Shown one piece after another: positions 42,314-51,760 of a stretch of 64,000 bases of DNA (the stretch's first letter is position 1; every line of letters begins with the position of its first letter). The stretch lies in NCBI GenBank assembly GCA_033296885.1, contig MU863887.1, positions 186,001-250,000 on the forward strand, read 5' to 3'. The translations under genes were made by a program, and so were the position numbers. The DNA comes from Triangularia verruculosa. Lineage: Eukaryota > Ascomycota > Sordariomycetes > Sordariales > Podosporaceae. The notes under the pieces were generated by a model. It was not told the origin of the DNA. It saw only the letters and a list, made by a program, of their open reading frames with translations, and searched no databases.

Positions 42314-43376
42314 TCAGAGCTTGGCCTCTGGTCTCTGGTTTCCCTCGCCCAACACTTGAGGGACAGCAACTTCCTCCTGAGCCTTCGGCACCTCCTCGTT
42401 CTTCGCTACCCGCTCCGTTTCTCCCCCAGCCCTCTCCAGAATCCAGCTAGCAACATCCTCAAAGAACTCTCCACTGCACTCACCATCACAATGCAGCTGA
42501 TGAGACCACCCCTCGTACGCCCTCAGAGTCCTATCCTTGACTCCACCAGCACAGCCCTCGAACCACTGCTTGGTGGCCTCAAACCAAGTCGTCTTGTCCG
42601 CCGTACCATGGCCAACCCACAAGCTCCTCACCACTCCCTCCTTACCCAACTTCGTCTTCCCCTGTTGCAAATCATTCGTCCGGTCCAGCAGACCAGCAAA
42701 ACCCTCCAGCGTACCGGTATCATGCATCAACTCGTCCTCACTGATGCTCACCTGCACATGTTTATCCCTCGTCAGGTTCTCGACAGCAACCTTGTGAACA
42801 AGCTGAAAGTGCGGCAACAGTCTCCCAGCCAGTCTCCCTAGGGAGATCTTCAACCAAGACGGTCTCTCCTCGGGCGAGAAGCCGATGAATGGCGCTTCAA
42901 GGAGAAACCCCCGAACCTTCTTCACCAGAGGTTCATAGTTTGGGTCAGCAGCGAAAGTTATGACTTGCCCTCCGCCCATGCTGTGGCCCATTACAAACAC
43001 TGGTTCCTGGCTTCCAGGGGTGCCGAGCAAATGGGGCTGTGAGAGAAAGGCAGCAATGTCGGACAAAACTTGAGTTGTGGGACCGGTAAGTCCTTTTTCG
43101 GCAGGTTTCCTGACTGAACGCCCCCATCCTCGCTGGTCGAAGCCGTACACGGCGATTCCCTTGGAGGCGAGGTGAGAGAAGATGGCTGTGTAGCGGTTGA
43201 TGTGGTCTGAGAAGCCGTGGATGAAGACTAGTCTGGCTTTGATGGGTCCATCGGGCTGTAAGGGTGGTTAGTGAGAGAGCAAATTGAAGAGGAGAAGGGG
43301 AACAACGGACGAGCCATGACTTGGTGTAGAGCTCTGCTCCCGAGATGGTGAGGCTGCCTTCTTGTTCGAGGACCAT
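42314..43376 (-). CDS. Monoglyceride-lipase-like alpha/beta hydrolase
   Basis: The gene encodes a 335-residue serine hydrolase related to yeast Yju3 and mammalian MGLL. Exons are 43311-43376 and 42314-43255 (55-nt intron; donor GTCCGT is weak, acceptor CTTACAG is good). The join gives AELYTKSWLPDGPIKARLVF followed by the oxyanion motif IHGFSDH and then VYGFDQRGWGRS. The nucleophile elbow is GHSMGG in FVMGHSMGGGQV. Asp of GHGTADKTT and His of YEGWSHQLHCD complete the triad. A Glu/Val-rich tail (about 305-335) is extra to the core. The substrate is probably monoacylglycerol on lipid droplets or ER, by family. Confidence 0.88.
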
Positions 43377-43948
43377 TTTGTGTCGAGGTACTGATCAATG
43401 ATGAGATGGGGGTATAGCGGGTATCAGAATAACGGGTAGGACAAAGGGAAGTTATAAGGCTGTGATGCGAATGGAAAGCCAAGGCACGCTGTGCATTGCA
43501 TGTTGCATGCATACGAAGTGACGTTTTGGTCCGAGCGTTTTTTTTGAGAGCTTTCGCCATCAAACAAAGGCCTAGAATACGGTCAATTGGCAACCAAGGC
43601 CATGGAAGGCCTGGCAATTGAATCAGTATATATCAATCGATATATCCAATACTGGCCTTTCAATTGCACCTACTTTTGGCCATTTTAGTATGTAGCGGTG
43701 GTGGTAAATAGCCATTTGTCAACTTGAAGACCTAGCTTAACACTAGGTACCTAGGTAGTTTTGCAGCCAAAAATTGGTGCCGAGGCAAAAAAGCTGTCGC
43801 AGCACTGTCGCAAGCCAAAGTCATGCTTCGGAGTAGAAATCACGGTATAGCGGGGAACGGCTGAAACGACATCATATGATGGCTACCTAAACTACTTGTT
43901 ATCCTCGGAGGCACCGGACTCCACCAGAAACTTCTCTGCCGCCTCTCG
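43377..43948. promoter_or_regulatory. Region upstream of the lipase-like gene with palindromic AT-rich sequence
   Basis: This 0.57-kb gap contains an imperfect inverted repeat at 43615-43667 and a perfect 12-bp palindrome CTAGGTACCTAG at 43743-43754. No gene is seen. Confidence 0.5.
43615..43667. repeat. Imperfect inverted repeat, GCAATTGAA arms
   Basis: GCAATTGAA at the left end matches the reverse complement of the right end (TTCAATTGC). Inside, CAGTAT on the left matches the reverse complement of ATACTG on the right, and a central ATATATC-AATC-GATATAT can form a hairpin. It could be a MITE remnant or a regulatory palindrome. Confidence 0.6.
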
Positions 43949-46945
43949 TCACTCAAACAGCGCCTTTCCTTGCGACTGCTTATCACCCTTGGGCTTCTGC
44001 TGGCCTCCAGCCTTTGCGGTCCTGTTTCCCTTGAAGGCCTCCGTGCCATTCCACTTGGAACTGCCGCCCCCTGACCACGCTTCCAAGAAGCCTTGAGTGG
44101 CCTGCGCCGCCATCAACCTATAATCTCTGGTATAGCCCACAATGGAGTAAACCACACACCCTCTGGGATCCTCATGCTCCATGGTAATGACTCCAGCAGC
44201 CGGATCCGAGCCAAACTTGGATGTCGCAGCGGCCAGCATCGTGACGCACATGTCCCCCCCGGAATTCACCTGCGCTTCTGGGGCATTCATGTTGACGCAC
44301 TCGTTACCCAGCGAACCAACACCTCCTGTCCGATCACCGGCGAAAGTGGCTTCAACTCTCACCACCTTCTTATCTCTGGCCAGTGGCGGGGCGAGCGAGA
44401 TTTCTAATGCAGCACGGGATGTGTCGTAAGGATCCTCGGGCAAGGGATGTGGGATGATCAGGTTGCTGTCGCAGAATATGCTGGTCACATTCCACTGGTT
44501 GAGGTCGGCGGCGGTGATATTGGCCGGCGTGATGGAATTGTCATTTGCTGGATAGTTGGAGGGATCCGAAAGGTTGGTGAGAAGGGCTGAGTTGTACGTC
44601 GTGGGAGGGAGGACATACCAAGCAAAGTATGGGGAGGTGGCGGCACATTTGCTGGAAATCGCCGAGGCGGGAGGCCCGATGAAGCCCCACGTCACGATTT
44701 GGGAATAATTGGTTGATTGGTGGGCGCCTACAGAAAGAGATGGGTTAGAACGGGCTGTGGAGGGGGTGGGAGACGCGTTGACTTGGAGGATCCAACTTAC
44801 AAGAGGACTGCTGGACATTGTTGAAGGCACTGAGGCAGTCGTCATAGGTGCAGCTTGTGGCATTGTACGCCCCAAAGTTGAATCTCCACTGGCTGAAGTG
44901 TCAGCGAACGAAGTCAGGAAAGAAGGAGGGAAGAGTACTAACAGGGTTGCCATATTTGGACGGTGGTGCACTCTTTGGCAGCCCGTCTGTCATGGGGTCG
45001 TCTGTCGCCACAATGGTGTACCCATTGCTCATCCAGTCTAAGGCTGTCAGACCCAGTTCCGTATAGTCGGTCCAGGTGCTGGTGGAGTTGCAGAATTTGG
45101 TGGGCGTGCCCATCCAGAAGCTGCCGTCGACACCGGAAGCATTAACAGCCCTGTTACCCGCTATGCCGTCATCGGAGCACTGCGCCAGATTCGCAGGGTC
45201 ATCCGGCGTCACCCATGGGGGCGAGAGCCCGTCATAGCTATCCGAAATGAAGATCTCATAGGCAAGACAGTACCCGGGCTGGCTGCCTCCTCGAGTGAGG
45301 TGCAATGTGTTGTCTGAGCAGGCCCAGTTCGCCAGTGAAAAGGCCGCCGTACACTCATTGTACTCGACACTGAAGGCGGACTGGGCGTCGGTGCTGCTGC
45401 ATTCATGGCTTGCCGGACGGTCATCCCAGAGCCGCACGCTGAGCCAGACTGGGACCCGACGCTCTGGATAGTCATCCTGGGGGGTGGCTACCAGGAAAAC
45501 TTCGTATTCACGGTCGAGGGAGCTGACAATCTCTCCTTGGGTGGTATTGCAAAAGTCTTGGATGGCCGCTGCGACGGAGGGGGGTTTAAGGTAGTCATAT
45601 TGAGTCACCCAGCCGGGTTCCTCTTGACGTGCGCTTGGTGCCGAGACATTACATGAGGAGCCGGCGAGATGGAGCGTCTTGTCGAGGTCCCATATAAAAG
45701 GAGAATCACGAGAGGGGTCAGCCGCGTAGGCAAGCTGGTCAGCCTTGGCTTTGACCATGCTGTTATCGGCAACAAACGGTGTACCGTCGGGACTGGGCTT
45801 GCAATAGCAGTTTTCATACTTGAGCTTGTCGGAATTGGATACTTTGATGCCCTTGCATTGGATGGCTTGAGGGATGCCCAAACCGATTGGTCCACCGCAG
45901 TCGGCACACAAGGGGGGGCTTGGACGCAATTCCACCTGACCATTGCTGAGCTCTACCCGGACCACTGGACATGGAGGATAGGAACAGGGGCAGTCTTTGA
46001 GGCTCCCATCTGCGGTGCATGTTCCGTGAAGATCTTTATCCTCGCCCGCCCCCGTACACAGCTCAGCGCTGCACTCGAGCTCGTCGACAGGTGGGCATTG
46101 GTTGCACGGGCAGTTCTCGTTTGGTGGTGTGGTACAGAGGCCGAGGAAGTTGCCGTTGCAATCAATGTTGGGACATTGGGGGTCCTGCTCAGGACATTTC
46201 TCGTCATCGCTCTCATGTTCTGAGTCCCCTCCGTCTTCCGGAATCTCAGGGTCCCAACTGATGACCTCACCCACACCGGCCCCTCCTGCCAGGAGGTCGG
46301 CGAGCACCCACATCATACCACCCGCTGCGACGACACCGACAACGGTGGCGAGTGGCTCTGCTACGTTGCCGGTGGCATTTCCCGTAGTTGTAGCGATCAC
46401 GGTGGTGATGGTTTTGTGCTTGCGAAGGGAGGTATAGTCACTAAGTGTGACACGGGTGTAGGTGGCCGTCATGTTGGTGCCGTTGAACTGTTCGGTCAAG
46501 ATGACCGTGGTCAAGCTGGGGGAAGCAGTGGTCGTGGAAGAGTTGTGACGGCCTATCTTTGGTCAGCACCCGTTTACCGAGCCATGGACGATCGTGAGGA
46601 TGACTTACACTGACACTGGCAACCATGTGGTTCCCTTTTGGTACAATAGCCCGGCCTGTTTGGGTCTTCTCCCCCGCACCATTCGTCGTCGCAGTTATAC
46701 AGTTGGCCTTTCATCATCTCCGGACACATGACGGCTTGGAACTGGAAACCGAACTTGTCCGTCGAAGGATTCGTTGTGATGATGGCACCATGGTTGGGAG
46801 AAGGTCGTGAAGGCACTTGGGAAGCCGTCAAGCTTGGCTCATGGTGCGAAGGCTTGAGTCTAGAATCAAGACCGACCGTGAATTGGAGGCCGATAAGACT
46901 CAGCATGAGGCTGGCCTTGAGGAAGCCACTCTGCCAGGGACGCAT
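43949..46945 (-). CDS. Large secreted Cys-rich protein, unknown function
   Basis: Unrecognised 937-residue protein. Four exons on the minus strand are 46609-46945, 44943-46552, 44801-44888 and 43949-44727; all phases close. The N-terminus MRPWQSGFLKASLMLSLIGL with LQFTVG is a signal peptide. The region at about 70-330 is rich in Cys with repeated CPC and CxxxxC patterns (NCDDEWCGG, CPNIDCNGNFLGLC, ENCPCNQCPP, DCPCSYPPCP). The C-terminal half has many N-glycosylation sequons (YNATSC, NLSDPS, PANITAAD, QWNVTS) and paired Cys. A hydrophobic segment near 160-185 may be a membrane or buried segment. There is no GPI-like end; the tail is Gly/Lys/Gln-rich. It is divergently paired with a secreted HExxH protein. 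A role at the cell surface is inference. Confidence 0.75.
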
Positions 46946-47367
46946 GATGGGCGATGTTGTTCTCGAATTTCAAAGTGGTGAAGTCGAAAACGGGTTTGGA
47001 GAGTGGACGAGGAGGCGTGGTGGCCGAGAGTACCGGGCATCTTATACCTCGCTGGCGACTTGACTGCCTGTGGTGGATTTGAGGGCAGCCGATAAGGGAT
47101 GTCGATAAGGGATCAACAACCAACAAAGAGCAGGAAAAGAGCAGGAAGGACCGTCCGAAGGGTCATCATTGGTCCAGGAAAACTCTTACTGGGCGGTAAC
47201 TTCGAGGTTATTGGCGGTGAGGAGTTGAGCGAAAACTCTTACTGCCGTAGTCCCAAGGGCAAAGACGAAGTGGGTTCCCCAGACCAAGTCGAAAGACAGA
47301 TATATACCCAGGATCTCTACCCACTGCTTATTTTCCTTCCCTAAACAACCCTCACCAAAACACAGCA
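46946..47367. promoter_or_regulatory. Shared promoter of two divergent secreted-protein genes
   Basis: This 422-base gap lies between the start codons of the Cys-rich secreted protein and the HExxH protein. A TATA-type sequence (TATATA at 47301-47306) lies about 62 bases upstream of the plus-strand ATG. Confidence 0.55.
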
Positions 47368-48689
47368 ATGGCAGCCCTACTTGCTATCTGGCTCTCGGTC
47401 CTCGCTTTCGTTGCGAGCGCGCAAAATCCCCCACAGGGCTTCCTGTACTGGATATCGCCATCATGTACCGCTCGAGACCCCGACTTTTGGGTCTATCCCC
47501 AGGAGGTCTTTTACCAAGCTCGAAGTGCCGCTGCCAGACTCGCTGATCCCGCCGACACGGACTTCAAAAGAGTTTTCCACGCCATTTTCAAAACTACATG
47601 GGACGACGCTACTCTTTACAACTACCCTGAATATTACCGAAGGATCTGGGGGGACAGGCAAGGGACAGCATTTGAAATCGTCAGCGCGACCTTGACCCAT
47701 TTGTCCACGGCATGGAAGAACACCACCAATCGTGACGAAGCCTCATTCCGCATTTTCTGCGATGACCAGGCGCGCCTCCAGCCTTCGAACCCATATGATC
47801 CAGACTTGATGTGGTAGGCTTGTGTACCCATCCTCCTTTTACCCGCCTACAAGTGTGTACTCGCTAACACAACTACTTGAAACAAAGGGACCCTGTTGAT
47901 CAGACATATATCACAGTCGAGCAGGGTAAACCCTTCTGCCAGAGTAAAGACTACCTCTATGGGTTGACTACCCCACTTTGGACCCGACCGGCCGACCCAA
48001 GCCTTGCGTTTCCATTCGCCACTGTTGATATTTGCGCAACAAACATGTGGAAGCAACTCGACATATTCGACAACACGCTGAACATTGGGAAGAAGCCGGC
48101 ATACCAGCCCCGCAGACTCGACAAGGTACAGCTCACCAAGCAGGCCTGGCAGAACGTGGATCTCCGGGATCTGGACTTGGACGGACTGAGCATGTACGTA
48201 TTCCCCGTGTACACGCTGTTGCACGAGTGGCTCCATGCGCCGCCGTACTGGTTTGAGGATTGGTACCCCAGAGACGACCCTGGTAATCTACCAGTTAATT
48301 TTCCTACTGCTGCTTGGGAGTATGTTGTCAAGTTGACGACAGAGTGGGCTGTGATTAACCCCGAAGCGTACAGTAAGTTCTTTTTGCATGGAGTTGGAGA
48401 AGAAAACAAGTCACTGATGAAGGTGTAAACAGCCTATCTCGGAATCATGGCTGCTCTTGCTGATAGCTGGCCCATGTTACTTGGACCAGAGGCGCTGAAA
48501 GGGGGGTTCACGTTTGATCGGTACTGGGACACTCTTCCGGAGGATGAGAAGTGGGAGATGGAGATTCCGGCGCCTACCATTCCTGGGGGGGTGTATTACA
48601 ATCGTGTGGTTTTGGGCCATTTTTTCGCGTACCCGGATATCACGGGCCAGAGGAATTTGCGGAAGTATGGGTATGACTTCTTTGAGTGA
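47368..48689 (+). CDS. Secreted HExxH (metalloprotease-like) protein
   Basis: A 395-residue secreted protein with a zincin motif. Three exons are 47368-47813, 47888-48372 and 48433-48689. The signal peptide is MAALLAIWLSVLAFVASAQ. The motif VYTLLHEWLHAPPYW (about 265-275) contains HEWLH, which fits HExxH, the zinc-binding helix of metallopeptidases. A third ligand is not obvious, though a downstream DWYPRDDP is a candidate Asp, as in the aspzincins (M35). Several Cys are present (PSCTARD, RIFCDDQ, KPFCQSK, VDICATN). The C-terminal exon begins TYLGIMAALADSW. It is probably an extracellular protease or a catalytically inert relative. No family name is certain. Confidence 0.8.
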
Positions 48690-49228
48690 GCTGGGGGGAG
48701 GCAAGTTACCTAGGAGGGAGTTTCTCAGCAAGTTTCAATCGGCTAGAATGCTAGGCAGGACAAGTGCTGGGTAGCTTAATCTGAATTATGGTTGTGCTTT
48801 GGTGATCATTGTGGGTGCTTTCTCGTGGAGTGGCACGCCGTGGACAAAATAATTGGGTACTGCAAGCTAGGATCACACCTGAAGAATAATAGAAAAGGCC
48901 TATTAAATATCTTCTCAAGGCTTGATATTATCATTTAACACATTAAAAGTAACTTTAATTGTATGCTCGATGTTTTTAAGGCCTATTGACTATCCTTCAA
49001 GGCTTATTAACTATCTTTGAATACTGTATTCCCCCTTTGCAGTGCCAGATTCTTTTGTCCAGGACGTGTGATACCTAGCTTCTTTCTCAATTCATCACCT
49101 TTTACCGCCACTTTTGACCATATACTAGACCACTCGTATATCACGTAGCTATTCACCATCTCCAATGCCATCATAAGCAGTCCACCACCCACCCACTTGT
49201 CACTAGTTGTAAACAAACAGCTACCCAA
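48690..49228. other. AT-rich intergenic region with short degenerate repeats
   Basis: This 0.54-kb gap separates convergent genes. It is more AT-rich than its neighbours and holds three imperfect copies of a 20-bp unit (48895-48915, 48978-48997, 48999-49018). Confidence 0.6.
48895..49018 (+). repeat. Three imperfect copies of a 20-bp AAGGCCTATT unit
   Basis: Copies read AAGGCCTATTAAATATCTTC, AAGGCCTATTGACTATCCTT and AAGGCTTATTAACTATCTTT. The last two are 21 bp apart. Differences between copies include C/T and A/G transitions, as expected of old duplicated sequence, perhaps affected by RIP. Confidence 0.7.
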
Positions 49229-51427
49229 TCAAAGCCACTTCATCCTCCTCAGCTCCAACTCCTTTGCCAACCTATCCTTCGACACCTCCCTTCCTTCCTC
49301 CCTCCTTCCAGTGGCAACCCTCAACCCTTTGTTTTCTGCTTGTGATTTATACCCCCCCTTCCCTCTCCCTTCCTTTTTTGCGCTCCCCCCTTTTCCACCG
49401 TTATTGCCCCCTCCCGTTCCAGCTCCCGACGATAAAGGCGGAGTAGGCCTAAGTTTCGTAGGCGTTGAATCAGCAATATCACCATCATGACTGCCATCCT
49501 CCTCTAGCTGATTCCAGTTGTCGTCATCATCCGTCATGTCCTGGCTGCTGCTTTTCTCCCCTACAGTATCGGTAGAATATTTTGACGACGTCCAACTCTT
49601 GTGTTTTGTGAGAGAGGCTTTGGTCGTGTGGTCGCTGCCGTATTGGTCGTAGATGTCGGCTAGGTAGTCATCTTGAGATGAGGCGGAGGAGTGGGTGGTG
49701 GTTGCTGAGAAGTGGGATTGTGGCTGCTGTGATGGTGGTGGTGGTTGTTGGCTTTTGGATCGACGACGGGATGATGATTTTTGAGGGGGAGGAGGAGCAG
49801 GGGAGGTGGAGGATGAGTATGGGTAGAAGAGGGAGCGTTCGGAGAGGGGGATCCAATCTAGATAACCGGGGGAGGTCTTTTTGCTTTGTGAGGGGGGGAG
49901 GGAGGTGGATATGGCGGAGGTTATGTGGTTTGGCGGGTATTTTTGGGGGGTGAGGATCGGGGGTTGGGGGGAGGGTTGGGGGTGGGAGGTGGAGAATTTG
50001 GAGACTAGAGGTTGTTTGGTAGTGGTTTGTTGGGAGTTTTTAGGGAGCAGGGTTTGGGTGGGTGGTGCTGAGCGGAGGGGTTGGGATGGGGGTGCTGCTG
50101 GGCGGAGGGGGAGGGTGATTTGCGGTGGTGGTGCTGAGCGGAGGGGGCCGGGAGAGGGAGAGTGGCTTGGTGTGGGTGTTGATGCGCCGGAGGAGGAACC
50201 GGAGGAGTGGTAGGGCGGTGTTATGTGCTCAAATCTTGCATGCTGCTGGATATAAACAGGGGGAGGCGGTGGTCTCCTTCTTTCGCGGTCAGAACTGCCG
50301 GTGGCTTGTCTGTGGGGTGCTTGTTGTGGTTGTCCCTGAGGCTGGGCAAACTGCGGCCGTGCTGTGGAGGCGGCGGAGGACTGTTTTGCCCGTTGGGCTT
50401 GTCGAGATGTTGAAGTAGGAGGCGGTGGAGGAGTCCTATACCGCTGCGTGCCTATTGATGCTATCGATTCCGGCAATGTCGCGAGTGCTTCTGGGGTATT
50501 AGTTCCTGATCTCTTCTGTTGGCTGGGTAAGGATCCTATACTATCTGGAGATGACCTTAGCGGGCGCCCAAACAACTGTCTACCGATAAAACCGAATCTC
50601 GACGGTGAGGCATGTCGTCTGTCCTTCAGCCGAGGTGGTGCTATCCAGCTACCTTCAAAAGTAGTCAACCCTTTGCCACACGGTGGGTTCGGGCAGGTAA
50701 GATATGTCCCATTTCCCAGCTGGCATCTGCAATACGGGCACTGGCCCCGACGTTGTAGTTCCATTGCCTGAATTCTGTACTCTCCGGGCAAGGAATGCGT
50801 TGCGGCTCCTCCAGGCTTGGGTTGATCCCCCTTTTCCCTTCCTCTCCCACGGGATATATCCCTCTCCATACTCTGTTTGACCGGCGGCGACGGCGTGTGG
50901 TGCAGGTGTTTTTGTCTCTGCTTGCTCTTGTCTGGCACGAGCGGGCGTGGGACAGGCGACTCCGAAAAGGTCCCTCTTTGGTGCTCGCTGACACTACGAC
51001 GGACATCTCGTGAGCGGTCATGAAACGAGTCGACGTGTACCTCCTGACTCAACCCGCTCGGAGTATAGATCTGGGAGTTTCCTCTCACGTGGGGCTCATG
51101 ATGGTGAGACTGAAACTTTCCTGGATGACCTCCGGTGTAATCAGGTGTCTTCCAAAATGATCTCGCTGGTTTGAGCTTTTCTTCTTCCCCTTCGCTATCG
51201 CTGTCATCCTTCACTGCCTTGTGCCAGTTCGAAATCGTGTCACCGCACTCTTCCTCTGACGGGGCTTCAACTGGCGTGATGATTCTGTGTGGGCGGTCCG
51301 GCGTGTGTACCATGCGAAACTCTTCTGTTTCGCCTTTGTCTTCAATTCCTCTGGAACGCAACCGGCTCAGGCCGCGAAGCTTCTGCGATAGCCGGATCGG
51401 TCGAGGACTCAGTGGTTCGTTGGGCAT
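49229..51427 (-). CDS. Proline-rich disordered protein with one zinc-ribbon-like motif
   Basis: Unrecognised 732-residue intronless gene. Nearly all of it is low-complexity: Ser/Pro/Gln-rich tracts with many PPPP and SQQ segments, and a basic/Glu-rich C-terminus (RREEGREVSKDRLAKELELR). A single ordered-looking segment at about 220-270 contains RRGQCPYCRCQLGNGTYLTC followed by PNPPCGKGL. This is a CxxC...CxxxxC pattern consistent with a small zinc ribbon, followed by FEGSWIAPP. The N-terminus has RPHRIITPVEAPS. The ATG at 51427 is the first in frame with the conserved-looking start MPNEPLSPRPIRLSQKLRG. It is presumably a fungal-specific regulator or scaffold; no function can be assigned. Confidence 0.7.
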   Translation of the reverse strand: MPNEPLSPRPIRLSQKLRGLSRLRSRGIEDKGETEEFRMVHTPDRPHRIITPVEAPSEEECGDTISNWHKAVKDDSDSEGEEEKLKPARSFWKTPDYTGGHPGKFQSHHHEPHVRGNSQIYTPSGLSQEVHVDSFHDRSRDVRRSVSEHQRGTFSESPVPRPLVPDKSKQRQKHLHHTPSPPVKQSMERDISRGRGREKGDQPKPGGAATHSLPGEYRIQAMELQRRGQCPYCRCQLGNGTYLTCPNPPCGKGLTTFEGSWIAPPRLKDRRHASPSRFGFIGRQLFGRPLRSSPDSIGSLPSQQKRSGTNTPEALATLPESIASIGTQRYRTPPPPPTSTSRQAQRAKQSSAASTARPQFAQPQGQPQQAPHRQATGSSDRERRRPPPPPVYIQQHARFEHITPPYHSSGSSSGASTPTPSHSPSPGPLRSAPPPQITLPLRPAAPPSQPLRSAPPTQTLLPKNSQQTTTKQPLVSKFSTSHPQPSPQPPILTPQKYPPNHITSAISTSLPPSQSKKTSPGYLDWIPLSERSLFYPYSSSTSPAPPPPQKSSSRRRSKSQQPPPPSQQPQSHFSATTTHSSASSQDDYLADIYDQYGSDHTTKASLTKHKSWTSSKYSTDTVGEKSSSQDMTDDDDNWNQLEEDGSHDGDIADSTPTKLRPTPPLSSGAGTGGGNNGGKGGSAKKEGRGKGGYKSQAENKGLRVATGRREEGREVSKDRLAKELELRRMKWL

Positions 51428-51760
51428 TACGGACACGATTCAGGGGTAAACAAATGTGGTTGTAATTTTTGGTCTTTTTTCGATCTCTTGAATGCTGGCA
51501 ATGATATATCAGTTTTTGCAGTGGCGGAATCTACTCGAGTTTTGCCTAGATTCTCTTTATAGTAGCTTGATACCATATGTATACAGTGTTCTTTGTGTCG
51601 GCCTCGACTCGTGATTCCACATATATCCTCTTCCTCTACATCAGATCGAAAACAAAGAACGCCCGATTTGCCATGCATGCGTACGTAACTCATTTTGCGT
51701 CATGCCTCCCCGGGTCCGCCATGCTCCCCTATCCCGACAGCCCGATGACAATGCTATCGT
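51428..51760. other. Intergenic region
   Basis: This 333-base gap lies between the proline-rich protein gene start and the VHC1-like gene end on the same strand. No gene is seen. Confidence 0.4.
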
